Positions 20,181-28,622 of a DNA stretch of 37,243 bases are shown piece by piece. Below the pieces are notes generated by a model. The model made no database searches. It worked only from the letters and a program-made list of their open reading frames with translations, and was not told where the DNA came from. The DNA lies in contig CATKWX010000003.1 of the NCBI GenBank assembly GCA_949840345.1, forward strand, positions 87,370-124,612. Reading direction: 5' to 3'. The translations under genes and the position numbers were made by a program. This DNA comes from an uncultured Eubacteriales bacterium (GTDB lineage Bacteria; Bacillota; Clostridia; TANB77; CAG-508). Position 1 is the stretch's first letter. Each line of letters begins with the position of its first letter.

Positions 20181-20224
20181 TATTGCAAACGCTGTAGGAA
20201 ACGGCTTACAAAGCCGTTTTGCAG
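20181..20224 (+). repeat. GTAGG-family short palindrome
   Basis: The family lead-in TATTGCAAACGCTGTAGG is followed by AACGGCTT/AAGCCGTT. It lies in the 370-bp gap between two convergent genes, together with two other hairpins. Confidence 0.85.
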
Positions 20225-20273
20225 CTCAATAGTGCCTATTCTTGTTATACAGTAAAAAAACAAATTTATATAC

Positions 20274-20306
20274 AAAAAAATATGCACATTTTTGTGCATA
20301 TTTTTT
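20274..20306. terminator. Bidirectional hairpin downstream of the PBP gene
   Basis: ATATGCACA and TGTGCATAT arms are flanked by A and T runs on either side. It can terminate the minus-strand PBP gene whose restored stop is at 20406. No gene is seen in the rest of this gap. Confidence 0.7.
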
Positions 20307-20337
20307 ACCATAATTCTTCACTATTCATTTTTCATTA

Positions 20338-20390
20338 GGGCACAGTGGTGTGGCGAGTCACGGGTATTCCCACAAACGGTGCCCCTACAG
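20338..20390 (-). repeat. Long-arm GTAGGGGCACC palindrome
   Basis: Read on the minus strand, GTAGGGGCACCGTTTGTGG is paired with CCACACCACTGTGCCC. The same type occurs at 28666-28717 and, interrupted, at 22944-23015. Confidence 0.85.
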
Positions 20391-20405
20391 TAGCTAATCT
20401 TCCGC

Positions 20406-22606
20406 CTAGTGTGTATCGGTTATTTGGTTCATAAGAGTTACATTAACAATGCTACCAATCTCAACTTCTGTATCAACAGCAGGGGATTGAGTTATTACTA
20501 CTCCGGGCTCCATCAAAGTTGATATTCAAGCCTTTTGCTTTTAATATATTTCTTGCTTCATATAAAGATTTCCCTTTTATATTAGGTACAGTCACTGTGT
20601 TTCTTGTATTACTATCTTCAGAATATAGGCATACAGTTGCGTTTTCTAGTAATGTTACTCCGTGGTTTTGGTACTTGGTCTGTTACAAGTATCTCATTTT
20701 CATTTCCACCCATATTTGTATATTTTACATCAAACCCATGATTTCTTAATTGCTTTTTTGCATCTGCAATTGTCATATTTCTAACATCTATTAATTTAGA
20801 AGAATTAACAGAAGAAGTAGATGGAACAGATGAGGTACTATTAGATGCAATTCCCAAATATGGCAATACTTCAGACAATATTTGTGATACAACAGGGCCT
20901 GCTGTGGCTCCACCTGAGGCAGCGCCTGCTGTTGGGTTATACAAAGTTACAAGAATAACTATTTCAGGATTTACAGTTGGAGATACTGCTATAAATGATA
21001 CTGTAAAACCTTCTTCTGGTTTATCTGGATTAGGTTCTGATGTACCAGTTTTTCCTCCTACTGAATATCCTCTAACTGCACCATATTGAGCAGTTCCATC
21101 TGTTATTACTGATTCCATTAAATCAAGCATTTCTAATGAAGTTTCTTTAGATATTACTTGTCTTACTGTAGTTGGTTCAATTGATGTTACAGCACCAGTA
21201 TCTGTATTTTCAATTTCTTGTACCAAACGAGGTTGCATAAGAACACCATCATTTGCTATGGCAGATACGGCTGTTACTAATTGTAAAGGAGTAATAGTAA
21301 ATCTTTGACCGAACGACATTGTTGCAAGTTCTGTTTCTCCAACATTTTCAATGTTGTGGAATATGCCACCAGCTTCTCCATATAACGCAATATTAGTAGG
21401 GTCGAATAAACCAAAGGCTTTATAATATTTATATAAAGTTTGGATACCTATTTTTTTACCTAATTGCATAAATGCAGGGTTACAAGAATTTTCCATTGCT
21501 TCTCTTAAACTCTGTGAGCCATGAGGAACACTTGATCTCCAACATTTTATAATAGTGTCTGTAAATTTTTCAAATCCGTTACATACGAAGTTTTTAGAAT
21601 CTGTGTCTACAATATTTTCTTCCAAGGCTATTGCAGCATTAATTACCTTAAATGTAGAACCTGGTTCATATGTATTAGATATGGCTGTATTTCTCCATAC
21701 AGAAGAAGATTCTACTTCAAATGGTTCATTTAAATTATAGTCTGGATATGTTGCCATTGCTAATATATCTCCTGTTGAAGGTTTCATTATAATTACATTT
21801 CCGCCTCTTTTACAGGCATTTTCAGTTACAGCTTGTTTTAAATACTTTTCAGCTATAGTTTGTATGTTTACATCTATTGTAAGAGTTATATTGCTACCAT
21901 TTTCAGCTGGTATATAGGTTTGTTCTGCATTTGGAATCTCTCTACTGCTAGAATCTGTAGAAACTATTTTTCTTCCGGCAGTACCTGTAAGTACACTATC
22001 CCATCTAGCTTCTAAGCCTTCTAATCCTTTATCTGTACCATAAAAACCAATAACGTGTGAAGCCAAATTATCATATGGATAGTATCTTTTGGTATCTGAA
22101 TCTATATTAACACCAGCTGTTATTTTATTTTCTTTAAGAGTATTTTTTAATAAATCTATTTTATCTTTTTCTACCTTTTCAGCAATTATTACAACAGGAG
22201 CATCACTGTTTACTTTTTCTAAAACTTGTTCATAATCTAATTCAAATATTGAAGAAAATATAGTTGCTAATTTTTCAGGCTCAACTTTTTCATCTGTTTT
22301 ATATTTTACTTTTTTAGGATTTATTGAAACAGTATCAACTTGAGCACTAATTGCTAATACCTTTCCGTTAGAATCGTAAATTGTTCCTCTTTTTGGAGTA
22401 ATTGTTAAATTAGATGTTTGTTGAGTGTATGCTTGTTCCTTTAAAAAATTTCCTTGAACAAACTGAATCCAAGCTAAACGAAACATTAGGAGAATAAAAA
22501 GCAAAATAGTTATTAATAGAGACTTAGAAAGTTTTTTTATTCTTAATTTCTTTCTAAATAACTCTCTTTTTGCTTCAATTTTTTTTAATTTATTTCTTTT
22601 ACTCAT
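20406..22606 (-). CDS. Class B penicillin-binding protein with two PASTA domains (FtsI/SpoVD-like), with two CGG +1 sites
   Basis: Transpeptidase that crosslinks peptidoglycan at the outer membrane face. The N-terminal cytoplasmic Lys-rich tail and membrane helix (about residues 28-47) lead to a dimerisation domain (RGTIYDSNGKVLA) and the transpeptidase motifs STFK (in EPGSTFK), SCN and KTG (GGKTGTSE). A Ser-rich linker then precedes PASTA 1 and PASTA 2. The plain frame stops at 20618 after 662 residues with a nonsense tail beginning RSNITRKR. Skipping the C of CGG at 20662-20660 gives PKPGVTLLENATV. Skipping the C of CGG at 20505-20503 gives DGAGVVITQSPAV, ending at TAG 20408-20406. The result is about 732 residues with both PASTA domains whole. 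These are the only in-frame CGG codons in the gene. Division versus spore role cannot be settled here. Confidence 0.93.
20503..20505 (-). other. Putative CGG +1 recoding site 2 in the PBP gene
   Basis: The reading is GAT GGA GCC CGG AGT. Reading on in frame gives a stop after about a dozen codons. Dropping the C gives GGA GTA GTA ATA ACT CAA, the typical PASTA stretch GVVITQSP. Confidence 0.6.
20660..20662 (-). other. Putative CGG +1 recoding site 1 in the PBP gene
   Basis: The reading is CCA AAA CCA CGG AGT (codon 649). Dropping the C gives GGA GTA ACA TTA CTA GAA, the expected P-x-P-G-V-T-L of a PASTA domain. The heptamer CGGAGTA is shared with site 2. Confidence 0.6.
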
Positions 22607-22675
22607 TACACACCACTCTTTTGTAAATTTTTATTGCATAGGAAAAATCGCAAGATTTTTCTTAGAGCTTCAAGG

Positions 22676-22843
22676 TTAAGTTTCCTTGATTCGTGCGGTT
22701 GCGAAGCAACCTGTACATGTGGCGAAGCCACTTTTCTTATGTATTAGGAAAGTTCGACTTTTTTGTTGATATATTGCGGGCTGTCGAGGACGCCAGCCCC
22801 TACAAAAAACAAATTGCAAACGTTGTAGGGGTCGGCGACCTGT
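22676..22843. repeat. Cluster of short palindromes between the PBP gene and rsmA
   Basis: GGTTGCGAAGCAACC and GTGGCGAAGCCAC lie near 22700-22735. A full GTAGGGG copy on the minus strand covers about 22776-22803 (arms GGGCTG / CAGCCC). A shortened plus-strand copy covers about 22812-22843 (ATTGCAAACGTTGTAGGGG). Small open frames here only translate the repeats. Confidence 0.8.
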
Positions 22844-22891
22844 TTGTTCTATAATTATTTTATATGAAAAGAATACAAAAATCAACTATTC

Positions 22892-22919
22892 TTGCAATAT
22901 ATTTATTTTATGATATAAT
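22892..22919 (+). promoter_or_regulatory. Likely sigma-A promoter for rsmA
   Basis: TTGCAA (22892-22897) and TATAAT (22914-22919) are separated by 16 bp. The predicted transcript would start near 22926 and carry the nested palindrome in its leader. Confidence 0.65.
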
Positions 22920-22943
22920 ACACATTGAATAATTACACGATCT

Positions 22944-23015
22944 AGGGACACCGTTTGTGGTAACATCCTTGTAGGGAACGACGCCCTCGTCGTTCCGCCT
23001 ACACCACTGTACCCT
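22944..23015 (+). repeat. Nested palindromes: GTAGGGAACG copy inside a GGGACACCG palindrome
   Basis: The outer arms AGGGACACCGTTTGTGG and CCACTGTACCCT match the long-arm family at 28666-28717. The centre is replaced by a complete short copy, GTAGGGAACGACGCCC...CGTTCCGC (22971-22998). This looks like one repeat inserted into another. Confidence 0.85.
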
Positions 23016-23038
23016 AATAAACAATGGAGGATACCAAA

Positions 23039-23908
23039 TTGAGTTTATATTCTGAGACTATGCAAATACTAAAAAAATATAATATATCTGCTGCAAAAAG
23101 TTTAGGACAAAATTTTTTAATAAATGAAGATGTAGTAGATAGAATAATAAAAAAAGCAGAAGTATCAAAAGAAGATTTAGTAATAGAAATAGGGCCAGGA
23201 CTTGGAACACTAACTAATGAGTTATTAAAAAATGCTGGGAAAGTTGTATGCATAGAATTAGATAGAAGAATGATAAACATTTTAAAAGATAGATTTTCAA
23301 ATGAAAGATTAGAAATAATAAATGAAGACATACTAAAAGTGAACCTAAAAGAATTAATACAAAAAGAGAAAACAGAAGGAATAAATAAAGTAAAAGTAGT
23401 AGCAAATTTGCCATATTATATTACCACACCAATAATTATGAAATTATTAGAGGACAAGTTAGATATATATAGCATAACAGTTATGGTGCAAAAAGAGGTT
23501 GCGGAAAGGATTACAGCAACTTCTGAATCTGGGAATGTTGGTGCTATAACATATGCAATTAAATATTACACAGAGCCTACTATTGAAATTGATGTGCCTA
23601 AAGAATCGTTTATACCAGCGCCAGAGGTTGAATCTAGTGTTATTAAGTTAAAAGTTTTAGATAAACCGAGGGTAAATGTAAAAGAAGAAGAATTACTTTT
23701 TAAAATTATAAAGACTTCATTTATGCAAAAAAGAAAAACATTATTAAACTCGTTAACAAATGGAAAAATATTAAACAGTAAAACAGATACAGAAAAAATG
23801 CTAAATGATTTAGGAATAGATTTAAAAGTAAGACCAGAAAAATTAAGTTTGGAGGAGTTTGCAAATATAGCAGATTATGTGTATAATAATGTAGAGTTTA
23901 AAAAATAA
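23039..23908 (+). CDS. rsmA: 16S rRNA (adenine1518/1519-N6)-dimethyltransferase
   Basis: About 289 residues. RsmA (KsgA) dimethylates two adjacent adenines near the 3' end of 16S rRNA late in 30S assembly, using S-adenosylmethionine. Visible motifs are KSLGQNFLINEDVVDRI at the N-terminus, the SAM-binding IEIGPGLGTLTNELL, VVCIELDRRM, and the catalytic motif NLPYYI. KRKTLLNSL follows in the C-terminal region. Start choice: an ATG at 23024 overlaps the SD itself (GGAGG, 23026-23030). The in-frame TTG at 23039 is 8 nt after that SD and matches the family start, so TTG is preferred. The promoter is at 22892-22919. Structured element B begins in its last codons. Confidence 0.96.
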   Translation: MSLYSETMQILKKYNISAAKSLGQNFLINEDVVDRIIKKAEVSKEDLVIEIGPGLGTLTNELLKNAGKVVCIELDRRMINILKDRFSNERLEIINEDILKVNLKELIQKEKTEGINKVKVVANLPYYITTPIIMKLLEDKLDIYSITVMVQKEVAERITATSESGNVGAITYAIKYYTEPTIEIDVPKESFIPAPEVESSVIKLKVLDKPRVNVKEEELLFKIIKTSFMQKRKTLLNSLTNGKILNSKTDTEKMLNDLGIDLKVRPEKLSLEEFANIADYVYNNVEFKK

Positions 23909-24017
23909 TCAGCATATTACGTCGTTATTTTAAATCAAAAAATGCTTAGGTGGACCAATGTACACCTCCGCTTTTTTGATTTAAAATGCCTAGTACTATA
24001 CTAATTCTTTTTTAAAC
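23896..24017 (+). repeat. Structured intergenic hairpin element, family 1, copy B
   Basis: The outer arms GTTTAAAAAA and TTTTTTAAAC (23896-23905, 24008-24017) are perfect. The middle arms (23928-23942, 23972-23986) are perfect over 15 bp, and the apical stem is AGGTG/CACCT. Conserved single-stranded parts are TAATCAGCAT..TACGTCGTTA on the 5' side and TGCCTAG.ACTATACTAATTC on the 3' side. It fills the rsmA-rnc gap and overlaps the rsmA stop. Confidence 0.85.
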
Positions 24018-24030
24018 TAGGAGGGAATAA

Positions 24031-24714
24031 TTGAAAAATATGGAACTAAAAATATTAGAACAAAACTTAGGACTAGAATTTTCTAATAAGAATTTACTAG
24101 AAACAGCATTTAACCATAAATCCTATGCATATGAGAATCACACAGATAGCAATGAAAAGCTAGAATTTTTAGGAGATGCAATATTAGAGTTAGTAATAAG
24201 TGAATATTTATATAAAAATTATACTAATTTAAAAGAAGGAGAAATGACTAAAGTTAGGGCAACTGTTGTATGTGAAGAAAGTTTGTATAAAATAGCAAAA
24301 CGTCATAATTTTAGTGATTTTTTAAAAGTGAGTAGAAGTGAACACTCATCTCATGGAAATGAAAATCCTGCAATATTAGCAGATTCAGTTGAAAGCTTTA
24401 TAGCAGCAACATTTCTAGATTTAGGATTAGATAAAGCAAAAGAGTTTATATTAAATAATTTAAAAGAAAGCATAGAAATAGCAAGTAAAAATGTAGGAAT
24501 GAAAGATTATAAAACAGTATTACAAGAGAAACTTCAAATTCATGGAGAAGTAAAAATAAAATATGAATTATTAAGAGAATCTGGACCAGATCATAATAAA
24601 ATTTTTACAGTAAATGTATCTTGTGATGGTAAAGTATTAGCTGAAGGTAATGGCAGAACAAAAAAGGCAGCAGAAATGGATGCTGCAAGAATAGCATTAG
24701 AAAAAATAAAATAA
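24031..24714 (+). CDS. rnc: Ribonuclease III
   Basis: 227 residues. The double-strand-specific endoribonuclease matures rRNA and degrades sense-antisense duplexes. The N-terminal catalytic domain shows the signature NEKLEFLGDAILEL, and further acidic catalytic positions fall in ILADSVESFIAATFLD. The C-terminal double-stranded RNA-binding domain runs from YKTVLQEKLQ to GRTKKAAEMDAARIAL. The start is TTG at 24031, 6 nt after AGGAGG. It is followed 14 nt later by the radical SAM gene, so the two are probably cotranscribed; this pairing is common in clostridia. Confidence 0.97.
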   Translation: MKNMELKILEQNLGLEFSNKNLLETAFNHKSYAYENHTDSNEKLEFLGDAILELVISEYLYKNYTNLKEGEMTKVRATVVCEESLYKIAKRHNFSDFLKVSRSEHSSHGNENPAILADSVESFIAATFLDLGLDKAKEFILNNLKESIEIASKNVGMKDYKTVLQEKLQIHGEVKIKYELLRESGPDHNKIFTVNVSCDGKVLAEGNGRTKKAAEMDAARIALEKIK

Positions 24715-24728
24715 AAAAGGAGAAAGAT

Positions 24729-25784
24729 ATGGAAAAGAAACATTTAATAATACCAATATTTGTGCCACATTTAGGTTGTCCAAACGACTGCATATTTTGC
24801 AACCAACACAATATAAGTGGACAATTAAAACAAGTAACAGCGAAAGAAGTTAAAGAAACTGTAGATTACTATCTTGGAAACTGCGATACTGAGGATACGT
24901 ATAAAGAAATTGCGTTTTTTGGTGGAAGTTTTACAGGAATAGATGTAAAAATACAAGAAGAATTATTATCTGCAGCATATGAATATATCAAAGAAAAAAA
25001 GGTAGATTCTATACGAATTTCTACAAGACCAGATTATATAAATAAAGATATTTTAAAAATGCTAAAGAAATATAAAGTTAAAACAATAGAATTAGGAGTT
25101 CAGTCTAGCAATGATTATATATTAAAAAGAGCTGGAAGAGGACACACATTCGAAGATGTAAAAAAGGCATCTAGATTAATTAGATGGCATAGATTTACTT
25201 TAGGACATCAAATGATGATTGGATTACCAGAAAGTAGTTCACTAGACGAGTTGAAAACAGCCAAGGATTTAGCAAAGTTAAAACCAAAGATAATGAGAAT
25301 ATATCCTGTTTTAGTAATAAAGGGAACAAAGTTAGAAGAGGAATATAATGAAGGAAATTTTAAACCATTAAATGTAAATCAAGCAGTAGAGATTTGCAAA
25401 GATGTATATTATTATTTTAATAAGAAAAAAATAAATGTAATTAGAATAGGGTTACAAACAACAGAAATGATAAGTGATCCAAGCAATGAAGAAAGCACAG
25501 TAGTTGCAGGACCTTACCATGAAGCCTTTAGGCAATTAGTAGAAGATGCAATGTGGTATGATAGTATACTAGAAAGAATTAAGAAACTTAATGTAAAGGT
25601 AAAAGAAATTGAAGTAGTAGTCAATCCAGTAAATATTAATAATGTTTCAGGACACAAAAAAGAAAACATTTTTAAGTTTAAAGATACATATGACGTAGAT
25701 TTAAGAATAAAGCAAGATGATAAAATAGAAGAAGGTACATTTGAAATGAATGTGTTACAGATTTATAAGGACTTTTTAGATTAG
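24729..25784 (+). CDS. Elp3-like radical SAM protein
   Basis: 351 residues. The radical SAM cluster motif is CPNDCIFC (CxxxCxxC) near residue 18, followed by the GG-type SAM-binding stretch AFFGGSFTGID, ISTRPDYIN and VKTIELGVQSSNDYIL, as in the Elp3/TIGR01212-like group. No C-terminal acetyltransferase domain of full-length Elp3 is evident. Clostridia often keep this gene right after rnc. The substrate is not established; a tRNA-related role is only suggested by similarity to Elp3. The ATG has AAGGAG upstream, and a terminator follows. Confidence 0.85.
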   Translation: MEKKHLIIPIFVPHLGCPNDCIFCNQHNISGQLKQVTAKEVKETVDYYLGNCDTEDTYKEIAFFGGSFTGIDVKIQEELLSAAYEYIKEKKVDSIRISTRPDYINKDILKMLKKYKVKTIELGVQSSNDYILKRAGRGHTFEDVKKASRLIRWHRFTLGHQMMIGLPESSSLDELKTAKDLAKLKPKIMRIYPVLVIKGTKLEEEYNEGNFKPLNVNQAVEICKDVYYYFNKKKINVIRIGLQTTEMISDPSNEESTVVAGPYHEAFRQLVEDAMWYDSILERIKKLNVKVKEIEVVVNPVNINNVSGHKKENIFKFKDTYDVDLRIKQDDKIEEGTFEMNVLQIYKDFLD

Positions 25785-25804
25785 TAAACTTGAATAGAAA
25801 GAAT

Positions 25805-25839
25805 AAAAATAACTCATACTATGTATGGGTTATTTTTTG
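25805..25839 (+). terminator. Intrinsic terminator after rnc-radical SAM
   Basis: AAATAACTCATAC pairs with GTATGGGTTATTT, followed by a T-run. The ATG at 25825 lies within this hairpin, which argues against its use as the next gene's start. Confidence 0.85.
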
Positions 25840-25848
25840 TTGAAAGGA

Positions 25849-26730
25849 ATGATAAATCTGGCTAATATAAAAAAAGCAAAAAAAGTATTAAAAATATCAG
25901 CGTATGCTATAGATATAATACAAATAATAGTTGGTACAGCACTTATGGCAAGTGGTACGGCATTTTTTTTACTACCTAATAAATTATCAACTGGTGGGTT
26001 CTCTGGTATTGCAACTATATTTTATTATTTTCTTAATTTTAATATGGGTATTACAATATTAGTACTAAATATACCATTATTTATACTTGCTTGTTTTAAA
26101 ATAGGTATTAAATTTTTAAGTAAGGCTATTATTGGAACTACATTATTGTCTGTATTTATAGATGTTTTTACTAGATTTGGTGTCGTAACAGACGATAGGC
26201 TTTTAGCTTGTATATATGGTGGACTTATAACGGGGGTAGGAACTGCAATTGTTTTAAAGGCGAATGCATCAACTGGTGGAAGTGATTTGTTAGCTACAAT
26301 AATAAAGAAAATCAAACCACATTTTAGTACAGGTAATTTAATTGTAATAATAGATACTACTATTGTACTATTAAATGTAATATTTTTTAGACAATTAGAA
26401 ATTGCTTTATACTCAGCAATAGCAATATATTTAATGGGAAAGGCAATTGATATTTTCTTAGAAGGAATACATTTTGCAAAAATGATATATATAATATCTG
26501 AAAAAAATGAAGATATATCTAGAAAAATAAATAAAGAAATAGGTAGAGGAACAACTCTTTTATATGGTAAGGGTATGTATAAAGGAGAAGAAAAAAATGT
26601 ACTATTATGTGTTGCGGCACGTAACGAAGTAGGTCAAATAAACCAGATAATAACAAAAATAGATAAACATGCATTTACAATAATTTCTAATGCAAGAGAA
26701 GTTATAGGAAAAGGATTTAAACATAATTGA
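25849..26730 (+). CDS. YitT family membrane protein
   Basis: About 293 residues. Several hydrophobic helices (IIQIIVGTALMASGTAFFLL; MGITILVLNIPLFILACF; LACIYGGLITGVGTAIVLK; LIVIIDTTIVLLNVIFF) form the YitT/DUF161 core. A cytoplasmic DUF2179-type tail follows (YIISEKNEDISRKINKEIGRGTT...AFTIISNAREVIGKGF). Function is unproven for most members. The start is uncertain: ATG 25849 directly abuts the AAAGGA box (25843-25848), leaving no spacer, whereas an in-frame CTG at 25858 would have a 9-nt spacer. The ATG at 25825 is inside a terminator. Confidence 0.88.
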   Translation: MINLANIKKAKKVLKISAYAIDIIQIIVGTALMASGTAFFLLPNKLSTGGFSGIATIFYYFLNFNMGITILVLNIPLFILACFKIGIKFLSKAIIGTTLLSVFIDVFTRFGVVTDDRLLACIYGGLITGVGTAIVLKANASTGGSDLLATIIKKIKPHFSTGNLIVIIDTTIVLLNVIFFRQLEIALYSAIAIYLMGKAIDIFLEGIHFAKMIYIISEKNEDISRKINKEIGRGTTLLYGKGMYKGEEKNVLLCVAARNEVGQINQIITKIDKHAFTIISNAREVIGKGFKHN

Positions 26731-26773
26731 TTTTATATGTAATATATGGTAAAATAAAAATTGGTGAGATACA

Positions 26774-27640
26774 GTGAAAATACAAGAATATATTATAGAA
26801 AATGTAAAAGCTTTTGAACCAAAGCATATATTTGAATGTGGACAATGTTTTAGATGGAATAAACAAGAAGGCGGAAGTTATACAGGAGTTATTGGTAACA
26901 ACGTGTTAAATGTAGCAAAGCAAGGTAATAAGGTAATTTTTAAAGGAAACTGTGATGGAGATATAAAAGATATATGCAAAGAATATTTCGACTTAGATAG
27001 AGATTATGAACAAATAAAGCAAAAACTTAGTGTAGTAGATGAGTTTCTAAAAAATAGTATTGATTATGGAAATGGAATTAGAATTTTAAATCAAAATCTT
27101 TGGGAATGTATAATATCATTTATAATTTCAGCTAACAACAATATTCCAAGAATTAAGAAAATAATAGAAAGATTATCTTTAGAATATGGAGATAAGATTT
27201 GCTTTGAGGGAAAAGAATATTATACCTTTCCTACACCTGAACAATTATCAAAAGCTACAGTAGAAGATTTGAGAAAGTTAGGACTTGGATTTAGAGATGT
27301 TAGAGTATATAATACAACAAAAATGATTTTAGAAAAACAGGTTGATTTAGGAAGACTTACTATATTAAATGATTCAAATGAGATTAGAGAAGAACTTTTA
27401 AAATTAGATGGAGTAGGGCCAAAAGTTGCAGACTGCATAATGTTATTTTCTACATTGAAAAGATTAGACGTATTTCCTATAGATGTTTGGGTAAGACGTG
27501 TTATGAATGAATTATACATAAAAGCGGAAGATGAAACCAAAATCAATAAAAAAGAAATAACAAAACTTGCAGAAGATAAGTATAAGGATTTGGCTGGAAT
27601 TGCACAGCAGTATTTGTTTTATTGGAAACGTGAAGCGTAA
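26774..27640 (+). CDS. 8-oxoguanine DNA glycosylase, Ogg1 type (HhH-GPD)
   Basis: 288 residues. The bifunctional glycosylase/AP lyase removes oxidised guanine. The N-terminal Ogg domain (ECGQCFRWN) is followed by an HhH-GPD domain with LDGVGPKVADCIML, in which the Lys is the Schiff-base residue, and FPIDVWVRR with the catalytic Asp. SANNNIPRI matches the Ogg1 NNNI lesion-recognition stretch. The start is GTG at 26774 with a weak GGTGAG box. The gene lies just before exonuclease III, so base removal and AP-site processing are neighbours, but element C separates them. Confidence 0.92.
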   Translation: MKIQEYIIENVKAFEPKHIFECGQCFRWNKQEGGSYTGVIGNNVLNVAKQGNKVIFKGNCDGDIKDICKEYFDLDRDYEQIKQKLSVVDEFLKNSIDYGNGIRILNQNLWECIISFIISANNNIPRIKKIIERLSLEYGDKICFEGKEYYTFPTPEQLSKATVEDLRKLGLGFRDVRVYNTTKMILEKQVDLGRLTILNDSNEIREELLKLDGVGPKVADCIMLFSTLKRLDVFPIDVWVRRVMNELYIKAEDETKINKKEITKLAEDKYKDLAGIAQQYLFYWKREA

Positions 27641-27762
27641 ATTTGCAAAATAATCAGCATCTTGCTACGTTAATTCAAATCAAAAAATGCTCAATGTACA
27701 ATCGTACGTTTCCGCTTTTTTGATTTGAATTGCCTTGCAATATACTAATTCTTTTGCAAATT
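27640..27762 (+). repeat. Structured intergenic hairpin element, family 1, copy C
   Basis: The outer arms AATTTGCAAAA and TTTTGCAAATT (27640-27650, 27752-27762) are perfect. The middle arms (27673-27687, 27716-27730) are perfect over 15 bp, and the apical stem is ATGTAC/GTACGT with a G-T pair. The 5' segment TAATCAGCATCTTGCTACGTTA and the 3' segment TGCCTTGCAATATACTAATTC match copies A and B, although the stems differ. Confidence 0.85.
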
Positions 27763-27781
27763 CATAATAATTAATATATTT

Positions 27782-27814
27782 GTAGGGGCAGACGACCCTG
27801 TCTGCCCGTTCTAC
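27782..27814 (+). repeat. GTAGGGG short palindrome
   Basis: GTAGGGGCAGACGACCC is paired with TGTCTGCCCGTTCTAC, in the leader region of exonuclease III. Confidence 0.85.
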
Positions 27815-27846
27815 AAAGGAATACTAAATAAAAAAAGGAGAAAATA

Positions 27847-28602
27847 ATGAAACTAATTTCTTGGAATGTAAATGGATTAAGAGCCGTATATAAAAAAGGT
27901 TTTGAAGATTTTTTTAATACTATAAATGCAGATATTTTTTGTATACAAGAAACAAAAATGCAAGAAGGTCAATTTGAATTTGAACTACCAGGATACAGCA
28001 TATATATGAATAGTGCTGTAAAAAAAGGATATTCTGGAACAGCAGTTTTTACTAAAATAAAACCTATAAATGTTACATATGGTATTGGAATTGAAGAGCA
28101 CGACCAAGAAGGAAGAGTTATCACATTAGAATTTGATAAATTTTTTTTAATAGATGTATATACTCCAAATTCTCAAAGAGAATTAACAAGACTAGAATAT
28201 AGGATGAAATGGGAAGATGATTTTAAAAACTATTTAAAAAAATTAGAAAAAACAAAACCTATAATAATGTGTGGAGATTTAAATGTTGCACATAATGAAA
28301 TTGATTTAAGAAATCCAAAGCAAAATAGGAAAAATGCGGGTTTTACAGATGAAGAAAGAAACAAAATGACTAAATTATTAGAAGCGGGATTTATTGATAC
28401 ATATAGATATTTATATCCAAATCAAGAAAATGCATATACTTGGTGGTCTTATATGGCAAATGCAAGAGATAAAAATATCGGGTGGCGTATAGATTATTTT
28501 ATTATTTCAAATAAATTAAAGGATAAAATTAAAGATGCAAAAATTTACTCAGATATAATGGGCAGTGACCATTGCCCTGTGGGATTAGAAATAGAATTGT
28601 AA
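27847..28602 (+). CDS. xth: Exodeoxyribonuclease III (AP endonuclease, xth type)
   Basis: 251 residues, standard length. It cleaves abasic sites and trims 3' ends in base excision repair. Motifs are SWNVNGLRA, the metal-binding Glu in [23 protein letters not shown] and the catalytic SDHCPV. AAAGGAG precedes the ATG with a 6-nt spacer. It sits next to the Ogg-type glycosylase, whose product it can process. Confidence 0.97.
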   Translation: MKLISWNVNGLRAVYKKGFEDFFNTINADIFCIQETKMQEGQFEFELPGYSIYMNSAVKKGYSGTAVFTKIKPINVTYGIGIEEHDQEGRVITLEFDKFFLIDVYTPNSQRELTRLEYRMKWEDDFKNYLKKLEKTKPIIMCGDLNVAHNEIDLRNPKQNRKNAGFTDEERNKMTKLLEAGFIDTYRYLYPNQENAYTWWSYMANARDKNIGWRIDYFIISNKLKDKIKDAKIYSDIMGSDHCPVGLEIEL

Positions 28603-28622
28603 AAAAATATATTGAAAATAAT

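Noticed and set aside
20519..20749. Plus-strand 76-residue open frame
   Set aside because: Antisense to the PASTA region of the PBP gene, with no SD or recognisable protein features.
20406..22606. PBP gene as a pseudogene
   Set aside because: The catalytic domain is intact, both breaks have the same form at CGG, and conserved PASTA sequence continues after each. Decay would be expected to scatter lesions.
22676..22885. Minus-strand 69-residue open frame containing GRRPLQRLQ and RGWRPRQP
   Set aside because: These peptides are translations of the GTAGGGG palindromes, and the region is non-coding repeat.
25825..25848. ATG at 25825 as the yitT start
   Set aside because: It lies inside the terminator hairpin of the preceding operon and has no SD.
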